DNA from: Ophiostoma sp. CBS 140.51
Lineage: Eukaryota > Ascomycota > Sordariomycetes > Ophiostomatales > Ophiostomataceae
Length of the DNA: 64,000 bases
Reading direction: 5' to 3'
Assembly: GCA_029298735.1 (NCBI GenBank)
Contig: JANSLP010000044.1
Coordinates: 100,085 to 164,084, forward strand
Position numbers and translations under genes: made by a program. Positions 53,558 to 64,000 of the stretch are shown piece by piece (position 1 is the first letter of the stretch; each line of letters begins with the position of its first letter). Under the pieces are notes generated by a model. It did not search any database. It saw nothing but the letters and a program-made list of their open reading frames with translations, and was not told the DNA's origin.

Positions 53558-55161
53558 GGCTGCGGATCGAGATGCGGAGGCGTTGCCGGGCGCCGCTAGA
53601 TTGCTCCCGCGACACGAGGGACGGCTGCCCGCGTCGTACGAGACGGTTCGGGGGAGGAAGATTGGAGAAGACAGCTTGGCGGTATTGGGGGGAAGGAAAA
53701 AACCCGGTCAAAGGCTTATCTTTCCCTCGCGTTCCGGAGTGTCGCGGATTCCGGGGCGACGACGGTTCGGGGATGGAGAGACTAAATTGGCCGCTGCAGG
53801 ATGGGGGAAGAGTCCACGTCAGCAGTGATTCGCAAGAAAGAGAGAGGGTGTGAGATCGAGCAATGAGATCGAACAATGCTTCCGGAGCTGTCGGAGCTAC
53901 GCAAGATGCCAAAAAGGCGCAAGAGCGATTGGGATGGACGTGATTGGGTGTCACAAGCCAAAGCACGAGCACCAACAATGGCAGCCAGCAACGACGACAA
54001 TGCCCAACTCAGGGGGGTGATGCAAATGTGATGCAGTGATGCAAAACAACAAGACAGACGCACCTTAAATGTCGACCAAGTGAAGTCTATCGTCGATGGA
54101 GAAAGGGGTCGAAAGTCGATGGCAATGGCAAGACAGCGAAAAAAGGGTGAGGAAATTTGCCCACACCAATGCTGCAGCCTAGAGAAGAAGCGTTGGAAAC
54201 CGTGGACTCGGGTCGTGGTAAAGCGCGGTGCAAACACGGGCCGGCGACGGCACAGGATCGATCGAGGAATGGAAGTCGAGCAATGACAAGCAACCGAAGA
54301 TATCGCGGTCGGTAGATGGACGTGTCTGCCGGAGACAATGAGAAAGAACAGGGTCGGCGATGGGATCGGCCTGGCGGAGATGGTTTTGTGATGTAAGAGT
54401 ATCCTGTCCAAGGAAACAAACCAAGGACGAAGAAGCAAAAGAAGACGTGTGCACTACCACCCTAGCTCTGGCGTGGGCGGCGAACACGGGCAGAAAGCAC
54501 GGGGCGAGCGGCTGACGCAGGATGGTAGGGGATTCTTAGGGGATTCTGGTAACGATGGGCCGCACGAAAGTGGACAAGGCGCGTTTTCCCAGTGCTATTA
54601 ATGGGTGGCCGCGAACTGGGTCACTGGGAACAGTGGAGGTGAGGACCAGGAGGACGGAGCCGTTCGTTTCGGCGGGTGGAGGACCGGTGGTGACAACTGA
54701 GAAATGGGCTGTTTTGTTGTTGCTTGCTTCGTGAATCGAATTTGCAAGTTTCGGATGAATCTTTAGGATCTCGCTGTCAACCCCCTTTCAGTGGAAATTG
54801 GGGTCCGAATAGGAGGATCTGGAACTGTTGGGAATCCTGCTCACGTGATGTCACTGTGCGCCACCTGACCCACTGCCGCGCAGAACGCTTGAAGCAAACG
54901 GACCACAAAAAGCGCCCGACAAGGAAGAAAGAAAACAGCGAAATGAACCAGAAGTTAGAACGAACCAGGGCGAAAACACGCGCAGCAAAAAAAGGGACCA
55001 AAAGCCAGAAAAGAGCCAGAAAAACCACACTACACAACCCAGAAATTTAGTTCATACGAGGTATCCCTGATTTCGCACAGGTTAGTCAGTTCGAAGCCAT
55101 CCAAAGCCCCCCCAAAATAACATTAAGACCCCCTGATTATTAAATTGCTTTTTCCTGACAG
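53558..55161. other. divergent intergenic region, ORMDL and zinc-knuckle genes
   Basis: No gene is supported. A 218-codon minus-strand frame at 53782-54438 is Ser/Pro/Phe-rich without motifs and is probably leader or promoter of the ORMDL gene. Confidence 0.5.
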
Positions 55162-55570
55162 TGGCACGCAGTATCAAATCTGCAACAAAAGTCGCCGACG
55201 ACGCAGACTGGCAAGGCGAAGGTCGAAAGTCGGCTGGCCCGGAGCTTGAGATTGTCAAAAACCGGGGTGCTCAAGGCGGGTTGCTTGAGCGCGTCGTGAG
55301 CCGTGGGTGACCGGCCAGAGCTCCGCAAATTTCGACGTGTTGACTTTGGAGCCAAAAATAAGAGCAAAACTAAGTGATACCACACCCGGCAACATTCAAT
55401 CCAGATCACCGAAGGCCGAGCTTCCGGTGACTAGGACGGCAAACGCAGTATTGCGTTTTCACCCCCTTGTCAGAGGGTTGCTTGACCCTTCAAAACAAGC
55501 AAACGCCGGGCTAGTGAGCGAGGACTAGTAGCTCAAGCTACGTCGACACGGCTTGGGGAACGGCGGCGAG
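55162..55570 (+). pseudogene. broken upstream coding part of the zinc-knuckle gene
   Basis: After TTTTTCCTGACAG, a good splice acceptor, the plus strand encodes protein-like sequence (ADDADWQGEGRKSAGPELEI, VKNRGAQGGLLERVVSRG) that hits a stop at GGGTGA. One frame over, it continues (DRPELRKFRRVDFGAKNKSK), and then a third segment (SPKAELPVTRTANAVLRFHP) ends with two adjacent TAG codons in the same frame as the downstream zinc-knuckle ORF. Either there are several very short introns I could not fix, or indels have broken the gene. A GTGAGC donor sits just before the two TAGs. Confidence 0.5.
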
Positions 55571-57001
55571 ATGGCAGCTCAACAGGAGCCGGCATTGACA
55601 GCCTCCTCCGGGCGCAGCAGGATGGAGAGGTACTTCCCGGCAGTCACCAAAGACGCTGTGTTTTGCATCGGCTGTGCGTCCGTCGGCCACATCTTTGAGG
55701 CCTGTCCTTTGCGGACCTGCAAACTCTGCGGTGGCAGCTCCGACGAGCACTTGCTCTTTGGCTGCCCAACCGTCGACTTGAGCGAATTGTCAAAGCCAAC
55801 TGCTATCGTTGCTGAAGACGGGACGCCAAAGTTGACAGGGACAGAAACGGCACCGAAGTGCCCAATCTGCCAGGAGGACGTCACTCACTTTGTGGCTTGT
55901 CCGCTGCTGTGGCGGACGTTTGTGCGGAACCCGACCAACAAACGCAGCGCCGCCGAGATCTCGACAGCTTGCTATTTCTGCGGTCAAGACGACCATTTTG
56001 GCGGTGATTGCAAGGACAACACCGGGGAGCACCTCTCGGGCCGGCGGTACGAGCGCCAAGACGATGTCTGGAATCGCAAGTACGTTCTTCAGTTCTCAGA
56101 CCTCACAAAGACCACGCCCTTTACCGGGGTCGTCACCACTGAGAAAAGAGCCGTACCATCTGTGACAGTGCTCGTAGTGCGGGAATCCAAGAGGCAAAAG
56201 AAGGCAAACACGAACGGAAGTGATGCCAGCAAGACCGAGCAAAAGAAGGGCAGCCAGCAAACAGGCCATACCGGCGGCAACGCCAAGGCGAATCCTAGCT
56301 CTAACGCAGCTGCCAACGTTGCTCAGGAGCAAGGCAAAGGAAAGAGAAGGAAGAAGGGCAAAGGGAAGGCCGACGGCGAGCAACCACAACCTCCAGCACA
56401 GGCAAAGGAAGCCGGAGACCAGAACCCAACCCCCTTGCGAGTCGACACAAACCCTCCAAAGCAAGCCAAGGCCAAAGGAAAAGGGAAAGGGAAAGGAAAA
56501 GGGAAGCAGGCTGCCGAACAGCAAGGGCCGACCCCGACCCCGGCTACAGAACCAGCCACTGCCTCAACTGTCCCGACTTCCGTTCCGGCCCCGAATCCGA
56601 CTGGCACATCTGCCGTTGCTCAAGCCCCTTCCGCAGAAGACACTCCCGCGCCAGCGCCTGGCAAGCCTGGCCGCAAGAAGCACGCCCGATCCGCCTCACA
56701 GGCCCAAGACCAGGCTAGCGCGCAGGGCCCGTCTGGGACTCAATTGCAGACTGACGACAATGCTGACGGCAATGCTCAAGGAGGTTCCAAAAGCGATGCT
56801 CCCGGTATGGGACGTGGGCCTCAGAAAAAGGGTCGAAAAAGAAAGGGTGGGAGGCCGAAGCGGAGAGATATGAAGACCGAGGAAGAGGCGGCACGCCATC
56901 GTGAGAAAAATCCTCGCTGGAAGCATCGTGCCCGCCAGGAAAGTGGTCAAGGTGAAGGACAAGGACGTCAAGGAGGACAAAGCAATGCTGTGGCCTCATA
57001 G
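55571..57001 (+). CDS. zinc-knuckle (CCHC) protein, Air2/TRAMP-like, with basic low-complexity tail
   Basis: From the ATG at 55571 the frame gives 476 residues, although the true N terminus may lie upstream. The N-terminal 150 residues hold CCHC-like knuckles: CIGCASVGHIFEACP, CKLCGGSSDEHLLFGCP, CPICQEDVTHFVACPLLWRT and CYFCGQDDHFGGDC. This order, with the P-L-W-R after the third knuckle, is that of fungal zinc-knuckle proteins related to Air1/Air2 of the nuclear TRAMP RNA-surveillance complex. The rest is Lys/Gln/Pro/Ala-rich, with GKRRKKGKGKADG, a (KG)n run and KKGRKRKGGRPKRRD, probably nuclear-localising and RNA-binding. Function in RNA binding is a family expectation. Confidence 0.75.
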   Translation: MAAQQEPALTASSGRSRMERYFPAVTKDAVFCIGCASVGHIFEACPLRTCKLCGGSSDEHLLFGCPTVDLSELSKPTAIVAEDGTPKLTGTETAPKCPICQEDVTHFVACPLLWRTFVRNPTNKRSAAEISTACYFCGQDDHFGGDCKDNTGEHLSGRRYERQDDVWNRKYVLQFSDLTKTTPFTGVVTTEKRAVPSVTVLVVRESKRQKKANTNGSDASKTEQKKGSQQTGHTGGNAKANPSSNAAANVAQEQGKGKRRKKGKGKADGEQPQPPAQAKEAGDQNPTPLRVDTNPPKQAKAKGKGKGKGKGKQAAEQQGPTPTPATEPATASTVPTSVPAPNPTGTSAVAQAPSAEDTPAPAPGKPGRKKHARSASQAQDQASAQGPSGTQLQTDDNADGNAQGGSKSDAPGMGRGPQKKGRKRKGGRPKRRDMKTEEEAARHREKNPRWKHRARQESGQGEGQGRQGGQSNAVAS

Positions 57002-60000
57002 GCACCACGGCGATGCTCCAGACATGTTCCTTTGAGCTCTTCTTTTTGCGTTCATTACATTATTGTCGTTGATTCTCCATCTTTAATTTTTCATTGCGTT
57101 TACAGCATACCACGGCGTTTGAATTATGGTCGGCCATAGATACCAGAATAGCATTTTGTGTCCTCTCGCCCCAGAGATGTCGAGACACCCGGTACGGAAA
57201 AGCATCTAATAGCAAATAAATCCTTTTCTTTTCTCTTCTTCCACCTCCTCGTCGTACGACTTTGTCCGTCTCTGTGGCTCTTTTCTCGGTGGCGAGAATA
57301 TCTGCAGTGCTTTACTTGAATCACGTCGCGTCAAGAACGCGCCGGCGGCAAGAGCAGAGGCTGTGCTCTTGCCTGCGCACGCGTCCGTGGTCTGCGAGCC
57401 ATCTCCTAGTATCGCCGTATGCAAAGCACCTTCCACGCGAAACTGAAGTTCGGTACTGCTCTTTCTTGATCAAGAAATGATATCGAACGATAGCACCTTC
57501 CCACAAGATGGCAGTCGTTATTTCCCGGTCGTCTTTCCGTTACTATGTGAGCAACAATAGCTCCTTCCAAAGTACACAAAAGGATAAGAAACCTGGTTGC
57601 CATGCGGGCCATCGCACCTGCCGTGATCGGTCAGTTGGTCCTTCCATTCTCCAACTGAGAAGGAGCTTGGGCCACTGCCCAGATACAATGCACTGTGGGA
57701 TATTGTGCGGGAAGGAGCCATGCGAAGGCTTGGTCAAGAGAAGGGAAGGAGCAATGCATCGAGAAACCTCTTAGGACTTTTGCTCTCGGCTCCTGCCATC
57801 GAATCATTTGGTATGCAAAGTGAACCTGCCGTTTCCGGCTCCCGGTCTCCAGTGTAAGTGCATCGCACTTGCTCTACTTGCCGTTCTTTCCTTTCTGCTT
57901 GTTTTCTCAAACTAGCCCCTTTTTCTCGTTCCACCACTCTTTCTGCCCTTTTCTGCTCCTTCTCCTTTGTTCCAAGTACTGTCAAGCAAATCGAATGAGA
58001 ACCATGTAAACAATGGGAAGGTGAAAATCGAAGAAGAAAACACTGCAAGAGCGACCGGTCACTTATCAGGAAAGAGCAAAAGACCAAGACGCATTCTGGC
58101 TTGCTCTTTCCTCGACAAGCCAGAAGGCCCTCCTTCGCTCTTGCCAGTCTTTTACCATCGTTATTTCCTTTTGCCAAAACTGAAAACGAGGCAGTCAATC
58201 AGCGTGGGCGTGACGTGGAAAGTGCCCCCTTCCTTTAGTTTCTCCCACATTCTCCAATTTCTCTCTTCTTTCATATTTTGCTTCTTGATCGTGGGGTCTT
58301 GCCGTCTTTACACCTCGTTCCTTTCTCTCTGCCTAAAGCTTAGTCTGCACAGTTTACGCTCCCCGCAATAAGCTACATTACGGCCCTTGCATCGTCTACT
58401 TCTTTGCGTCGGGCCCTGAAGCGGACCTGCAGTGGTCGCTGCGTTGGCCATCGATCAATGTACGAGGATAGTTTGCAATCGACAAGCTTAAAATATAAGT
58501 TTGCGGCCATGATCTGGGCCACCGAAGGGTCCAGGCCTGGCCGCGCCGTTGACGTATCCGATACTGCCAGCAGAGCGTCTGTTTCGTTTCAACCGGCATA
58601 TGGGAACTCAGGTCGAGTTCGACGTCACGTTTTGACCCCACCGTCGTGTGCCCTTTGTGTGTCCGTTGCGACTTCCCCACGTTAGGCCTACGCACAGGGC
58701 AGCATCGCCAGAGTGGCACGCTCAGCACACTCGGCACACTTACACGAGCCCGTCACAGCGTGTCTCCTACGTGTCAATTTCCTGTCGGTTTGGCGTCTGG
58801 CACCGTTTAAGCCAATGGCGTGTTGTGCCCGCCCTCCTTGCACGCAACTTGCACCGCCCAGCCTGTAGCTGCAGGCGTGTCCGATCCACCCGACCAACCT
58901 CACCGTTTCTCGACAGCGAACCAATTCGTGTCTCCCCTGCCGTTTGCACACAGCCTGCAGCTCACTGGCTGGAAAAGCTGCAGGTTGTATGCAGAGTGCC
59001 CTGCAAGCTTCCATCCCACGCTACGAGCTCCCTCCATGTCCGACAGCCATCGAAAGAGTCAGACAGATGAGTTGAAGGAAACAAAACGGGAAGAAAAAGA
59101 GAGAAGAAAGAAGAAAGAACAAAGACCGGATGGTGGCAAGAGGGAAGAAAACGCCCGACGAGTCCACAAACTCGACGAAAGAGAGCTCTTGCGAACCAGT
59201 AAGAAGACATGAAACAAACACCGTTGAGACCCTTGCCTAATCCGCATCCTCAAGTGCCTCCCTCTCGTCCTACGAAGTGCCGGTCGGTGTGAACAACATC
59301 GAAAGCCAAGACCCTCGCAAGAAGCCAGGCAAGTGGCTCATGTGAAGCAGGAGGGCAGACAATATGAGCAGTAGGTGTGCTCATACTATCTCAAAGAAAC
59401 AGAAACGTCCTCAATATATTTCTTGCCGTGGAAAATAAAAGAGCGTGGATGTGTTGACAACTTATTTGGTTGCAACAGACCCAAATGGGACCGAGAAGAA
59501 AGAGCCTCGTGCTCCCATCCGAGCTTTCTCTCATCGAACCCCACATAAGCCTGAGGCCCACGAGCATCCCGCCACCCTCTTTTTATGCTTGCTTTCTTGT
59601 CTGCACAACCCTGCCGGTTAGAAGAGGGACCTGCATGCAAGCTGCATCCAAATGAGTCACTCATCACCAGTCGTTTCTTGTCAATTGCCCCAGTCGGGCG
59701 ACGACTCCTGCAGATGAAGGTCTTTTCCACCTCCTTTGGCTTGCTTTGGCTCGCTTTTCCTTTCCTGTCCCTTTTGTCCTTTTTCCATCGCCTGCAGATC
59801 CGGACGCGGATGAGGATCAAGGTTACCTCTTTCTTTGCAGCACTTGCTCCCACATCCTCACGACCGCGCGCCGCGCAGACAAACCGCGTGGGAGAACACC
59901 ATCGCTCAAGTGACGGACACTGCAGAAGGGCAAAAAGTTCACGAGTGTGGAGACCTCAGGACTTGGAGGCATCTTTTTCTCAAAAAAAGAAGGTTGAAGA

Positions 60001-60668
60001 AAGAAGGGGGCTAGTGCCAGTCCTTTCTGCGAGTTCCCGTCGCGTCCTGCTCATCCACTTCGCTCCTCGATCGAGTCTATCATTTTTGCTTGCGATGAGG
60101 GTTGATTGTAAAGGGAAGAAGGTGAGTATATCTGGGAGTCTGCCCTCGAGCCAGTCTCCCCCTCCCTCCTGATATTCTCTCTTCTCTTTTCTTTCTTATT
60201 TTATTTTTATTCTTCTCTTCCTTTATTCTTCTTTCTCTTCCTCTTTCCCTTTTCTCTTTTCATGATCTAATAAAACAACATACATCACAATACCCTGCCA
60301 CATCTAGACCTGTCTCTCCTGGCGAGAACAGAACAACTCATCGAGGAACAGCATCTTCCCAGAAAGACCCGTTATGAAAAGCGGCTGAATCTTGTCATAT
60401 TATATCTTGTTACTACTATTCATACAAAATCCCCTCATCAAACATCTTTTAATTCCATTGTTTACTTGTGCATATTCATTCTCACCTCGTCATCCTATCT
60501 GTATATCTCCGTCCCCCAATTTACCAACTTCGGACTCAAGCATCAATACCTCATCCCGTCCTAAAAAGGAAATAAGTCATCATAAGGGGCCCAACACAAC
60601 ACCAGCACTGCTCCCTCTTTACCGCCGCAACTTTAATCTACATCGGCAACCGCCATGCTCGTTCAGCC
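57002..60668. other. gene-poor region before the F-box gene
   Basis: About 3.7 kb without a gene I can name. A stop-to-stop plus-strand frame at 57627-57857 is protein-like (ELGPLPRYNALWDIVREGAM) but has no recognisable domain or clear start. The last 500 bp are CT-rich, with a possible 5' leader. No RNA gene was seen. Confidence 0.4.
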
Positions 60669-63563
60669 ATGGCTTCAGCACCGCGATCTTTCTATTGCCT
60701 CTGGCAGGAAGAGCGCATCCGTGAGACTCTCTTTGAGATGCTCCCCAAGAAAGACATCTGCTCTGTCCGTCTCGCCAACTCCGCTTGCTGCAACCTGGTT
60801 ACCAAGCGTCTCTTCATGCGCACCCACCTAGCCTTCACTGCCAATACCTTCACCAAGGCCAGCCGCGTCCAGGCACTGTCTCGCATTGGTCACCATGTCG
60901 AACATCTTACTTTTTATCTTGAGCACTCGGAAGCCACCTTCTTGCCGCCTCTCATCCACCCGCTCACAGGCCGTGAGATTAGCTTTTTGTACACGCCTCA
61001 CACATGCATGGCTTCGGTGTTGACTCGTCCCAAGTACACCAACACTGAGCTGGGCGATGTCCTGACCCAGCAGTACCCGCCACTGTTCCATGCTGCCACC
61101 AATGTGCCCTCCTTTCTCAATGCCATGAAGCACATGCCCAACATTCGCCATCTCACCATCAAGTGCCCTGGCCAGGACCCCAAGGAGCGCTATCGCCGCA
61201 ACATTGTCGACTATGCGCTCATCAGCCTGCGCATCTCCATTGAGCGGGCACCCCTGCACAAGCTGTGCAAGCTGTCCCTCTCCGATGTGCACCCGGCCGC
61301 CTTCAACTATCTGCGGCATGTGCCTGGGTTCGGCAGCCATCCATCCGCTGCCCGCCGCTGGCGCCAGATCCGCAAGCTGTACATGTCCGTGGACGCTTGG
61401 GACTTTTACGGTCCCTCTCCCGGGCTGGACCACCTCAAAATTATGGATGACTTTATTCGCAACATGGCGCCGCACCTGGAAAAGTTTTCGTTTACATGGC
61501 TCGGCGACAAGGGCTGCAGCAGCGGCAGCGGTATCCGTAAGGGTCCCTGCCCCATTGCACTCTCGGGCGACTCGCTCTTCTCACCGCGGCCGGAGGGCCC
61601 CAAGAAATTGTTCAATGAAGTCACGGGTCCCATGTCGCCGCTGCCACCGGCACCGCGGCGGGAGCCCATGCACTTCCCGCAGCTGCGCTGCCTCACCATG
61701 CGCAATGCCACCATGAACACGCCGCAGCTGCGTGACCTGGTCGACCGGCACAACCAGAACGTGCGCGAGTTTGACTTTGAAAACGTCTCACTTGTCGACG
61801 GCGGCAGCTACGAAGAGGCCTTTTCGCAGCTGCTGGAGGAGAAGGGGAGCGGCGGCCACAAGCTCTGGTCACGCACGCGCAAGGGCGACAACAGAAAGCA
61901 GCTCAGCGACGCTGCGGCCAATAGCGAGGTTGGTGCACAGAGTGCCTACGACAACGGTGGCAGCCAATGCTCACCCACCGGCCACCAGAGCTTCCGCTTT
62001 GCAGCGACGTCCTACACGGGCTCCCTGTCGTCGGCATCCTCGACTGTCGTGTGTGGTCCCGGTGCCGTCGCATCTCCAGACGATGTTGAGCTGTCCTCAC
62101 CGTCTGCGGCAGTTGCAGCCGTTTCCCGAGAGCTCCTTGACTTGGATGTGGAAGACCTCGAAGAATACTTGGGCTTTGGGTCTGAGCTTCCGTTCATGCT
62201 CAACTCACCTTCTGACGTGTCTGTGTCTGAAGAAGCTCGTCCCTTTATGCGCACTCCGCCGCCGCCTCCCATTGAAGAGGATGATGAAGAGTTTTCTCAG
62301 CCTTTGGGTGACGAAGAAGTCGTGGAAGATGGTGAAGTTATTGAGGATGATGGCGGCCTTGCATCTGATATTGCTGCCGCTCATGAAGCCAGCCTGACCT
62401 TCACCACACGCTTCAAGAAGCGGCGCATCCGCCGTTCACACAGACGGCACCACTCTGAGGGTGATAAGGACAGAGACAGCAGGGATACCGAAGAGCGTCG
62501 CTCCCGTTCCCACCGTCACCACGATGGTCACTCTCACTCTCACAGTCATGGCCACAGCCACCATCACCATCACTCAGACCAGAGTGACAACAAGAGCCAG
62601 TCGCGGAAGAGAGGAGAGGGCCGCCGGAGTGTGACGTCTCGCTCGCGCTCTCACGGTCGTCGCAAGGAGTCTTCCAGATCGTCGCCCAGTACACCCCCGC
62701 CTGTGCAGGCCCTGGCCCTGGCCGTGCGTGACCACCCCTTTTCCCACCGCACACCCCCACCGCAACCTCCCCAGCCACGCCCGGCCATTGTCGGACAGTG
62801 TGGCGTCGACGACGACGTGTTCCGTCCGCGTACCATCCCTGATTCGCCAGCCCTCTTGGCTGCTGCTGCCGAAGTCGCGCCCCTCAACATCTCGGCACCT
62901 ATTCTGGTGCCTGACCCCATGCCCGTCGTCCTGCAGCCAACAGTGTACGACCCGTCCGCGACGGCCGCGGCGGCAGCAACTGCTATACCTGGCCTTTCCC
63001 GAACGGCGTCCAATGTGTCGTCGATTGGCCGACCCGGCTCAGCAGTCGAAGACGACGGCCTGTCTGCCATCCAGCGCCAGATCTTGCAAGAAGAAAAGGA
63101 TGCCCAGCTGGCCCAGAACCAGAAGCGGCAGATGATGGCCGACGATGCCGATGCGCGCACGTCGGCGCTCAAAAAGGCCAAGGAGGCCGTGCTGGCCAAG
63201 CTGAGCCGGGAGTTCAACCGTCGGATTGGACGGGAGACGGCGCAGGTTTCCATTGCGGCGTCGGCGGCAACCATGGCCGCAGCAGCGGCGTCTGTATCCA
63301 TGGATGTCGGCTACAACTACGGCCCAGCAAGACCGTCCGAGGACAACTATCGGTTTGACAGCCAGCACAACAGCAACGCGGCCACAGCCACGCTGTCACT
63401 TCTGGCCGGCCTCCGCCTGCGGGAGCGTCTCTTTGGTGAGCCGCTGTCCACGTCTTCGTCCTCGTCGCACATGGCCGTCCCTACCGTGGCGATGGACCAC
63501 TACCAGCACCGCAGCATGGAGAGCAACTCAGCCGTGGTGCCGTTGATCTTCAGTCGGGCGTGA
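60669..63563 (+). CDS. F-box-like protein with RS/His-rich tail
   Basis: Intronless, 964 residues. The N terminus (ETLFEMLPKKDICSVRLANS then ACCNLVTKRLF) fits an F-box, which would bind Skp1 in SCF ubiquitin ligases. Residues 60-400 are a leucine-rich, repeat-like fungal region (PNIRHLTIKCPGQD, LHKLCKLSLSDVHPAAFNYL, MDDFIRNMAPHLEKFSFTWL). An acidic stretch follows at about 500-570. Residues 580-680 are Arg/Ser/His-rich (KKRRIRRSHRRHHSEG, GHSHSHSHGHSHHHHH, RRSVTSRSRSHGRRKESSRS), like nuclear-speckle RS domains. A long alanine-rich tail contains a predicted coiled coil (QRQILQEEKDAQLAQNQKRQ). The substrate is unknown. The F-box call is by pattern only. Confidence 0.8.
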   Translation: MASAPRSFYCLWQEERIRETLFEMLPKKDICSVRLANSACCNLVTKRLFMRTHLAFTANTFTKASRVQALSRIGHHVEHLTFYLEHSEATFLPPLIHPLTGREISFLYTPHTCMASVLTRPKYTNTELGDVLTQQYPPLFHAATNVPSFLNAMKHMPNIRHLTIKCPGQDPKERYRRNIVDYALISLRISIERAPLHKLCKLSLSDVHPAAFNYLRHVPGFGSHPSAARRWRQIRKLYMSVDAWDFYGPSPGLDHLKIMDDFIRNMAPHLEKFSFTWLGDKGCSSGSGIRKGPCPIALSGDSLFSPRPEGPKKLFNEVTGPMSPLPPAPRREPMHFPQLRCLTMRNATMNTPQLRDLVDRHNQNVREFDFENVSLVDGGSYEEAFSQLLEEKGSGGHKLWSRTRKGDNRKQLSDAAANSEVGAQSAYDNGGSQCSPTGHQSFRFAATSYTGSLSSASSTVVCGPGAVASPDDVELSSPSAAVAAVSRELLDLDVEDLEEYLGFGSELPFMLNSPSDVSVSEEARPFMRTPPPPPIEEDDEEFSQPLGDEEVVEDGEVIEDDGGLASDIAAAHEASLTFTTRFKKRRIRRSHRRHHSEGDKDRDSRDTEERRSRSHRHHDGHSHSHSHGHSHHHHHSDQSDNKSQSRKRGEGRRSVTSRSRSHGRRKESSRSSPSTPPPVQALALAVRDHPFSHRTPPPQPPQPRPAIVGQCGVDDDVFRPRTIPDSPALLAAAAEVAPLNISAPILVPDPMPVVLQPTVYDPSATAAAAATAIPGLSRTASNVSSIGRPGSAVEDDGLSAIQRQILQEEKDAQLAQNQKRQMMADDADARTSALKKAKEAVLAKLSREFNRRIGRETAQVSIAASAATMAAAAASVSMDVGYNYGPARPSEDNYRFDSQHNSNAATATLSLLAGLRLRERLFGEPLSTSSSSSHMAVPTVAMDHYQHRSMESNSAVVPLIFSRA

Positions 63564-63877
63564 GCACCTGTGTGCCCTTTCTTTTATATGATTTTTATGT
63601 ATGAGTTATGTTTTTATGAAGGAGTTTCTGGGTTACAGGCAGTGGTGGTTGGGTGGGAGGTTTCCGGTATGGTGTTAACTTCACGGCCTTTCTTTCAACG
63701 ATTCATGTTTACAGTTTTTTATCATGCCTCATGTATTCATGGCTTTCATGTCTTCATTCTTTATGAGTTTCTTTTCCTTTCTTCTTCTTTACTTTTTTTT
63801 TTTTTTTGATAACCTGTACTTTCTTTTTCACTCTTCTTTCTTTTTTTCATTTTCTTTTTTCTTCTATTTCTGCTTGA
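63564..63877. other. 3' flank of the F-box gene, T-rich
   Basis: About 310 bp of T-rich sequence including a run of fifteen or more T near 63795. No coding signal and no candidate upstream exons for the transporter fragment at the edge. Confidence 0.6.
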
Positions 63878-64000
63878 ATTCCAAGTTTTTATTTACTTAT
63901 TTACTCCTGTACATGGAATCCCATCGGCTGGGCCTACCCGCCAGAGATCTTCCCACAACGGCTTCGAGGCAAGGCTGTTGCGGTGGCCACATCGGCCAAC
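63878..64000 (+). CDS. MFS sugar transporter fragment (runs off right edge)
   Basis: From a TGA at 63875-63877 the frame reads through the edge: SFYLLIYSCTWNPIGWAYPA then EIFPQRLRGKAVAVATSAN. WxPxxWxYPAEIFPxRxRxKG is the sugar-porter signature found around the tenth membrane span, near two-thirds of the protein. The preceding nine spans should lie upstream but are not there, and no start codon is present. It is either an internal exon after a long intron or, more likely, a 5'-truncated relic. Confidence 0.7.
   Translation, partial: MPSFYLLIYSCTWNPIGWAYPPEIFPQRLRGKAVAVATSAN

Noticed and set aside
53782..54438. 218-codon minus-strand ORF upstream of the ORMDL gene
   Set aside because: Ser/Phe/Pro-rich with no domain; reads as promoter or leader sequence.

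Overview
The window looks like chromosomal DNA of a filamentous ascomycete, most likely a Sordariomycete. Genes are spaced by 0.5-6 kb, coding regions are GC-rich, and introns are short (55-105 nt) with GT...AG borders. There are several Zn(II)2Cys6 (fungal-only) transcription factors, MFS and APC transporters, a LysM protein, an ORMDL protein and an F-box protein. I cannot name the species.

Layout. 1-6.4 kb: two minus-strand Zn2Cys6 regulators flank a tRNA-Gly(GCC) and a decayed DUF3435/FluG-type tyrosine recombinase, the family to which Starship captains belong. 7.2-12.5 kb: a divergent pair, an MFS sugar transporter and an SNG1/DUF3533 membrane protein, share an intergenic region with three CGG-N5-CCG palindromes. 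13-15.7 kb: an esterase, then a gene graveyard with fragments of a NAPE-PLD-like hydrolase, a flavin monooxygenase and two unrecognised proteins. 16-17.4 kb: a BBE-like FAD oxidase with a GC-AG intron.

18.3-29.4 kb is the most coherent block: an alpha/beta hydrolase, a salicylate-hydroxylase-type FAD monooxygenase, an ACS-family (DAL5/TNA1-like) permease, a succinate-semialdehyde dehydrogenase and a Zn2Cys6 regulator. Three of its promoter regions carry the octamer CTCCCCGA. The enzymes fit uptake, ring hydroxylation or opening, hydrolysis and oxidation of succinic semialdehyde to succinate, as in bacterial vitamin B6/pyridine catabolism. This pathway assignment is inference.

30.8-42.2 kb: an AIM24-family protein with an 18-nt microexon; a large low-complexity gene whose reading frame is interrupted by one in-frame TAG; and a second ACS-family permease. 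42.2-48 kb is a long gene-poor stretch with pyrimidine tracts, ending at an APC amino-acid/GABA-type permease. 50.2-51.3 kb: a secreted single-LysM protein with a histidine-rich tail behind a KR site. 52.9-57 kb: an ORMDL gene and a zinc-knuckle (Air2-like) gene whose upstream coding part is broken. 60.7-63.6 kb: an F-box-like protein with an RS/His-rich tail. At the right edge a plus-strand piece of an MFS sugar transporter runs off the window without visible upstream exons.

Exon borders were read by eye from splice consensus and family continuity, and some are approximate. The family names rest on motif recognition, not on a database search.
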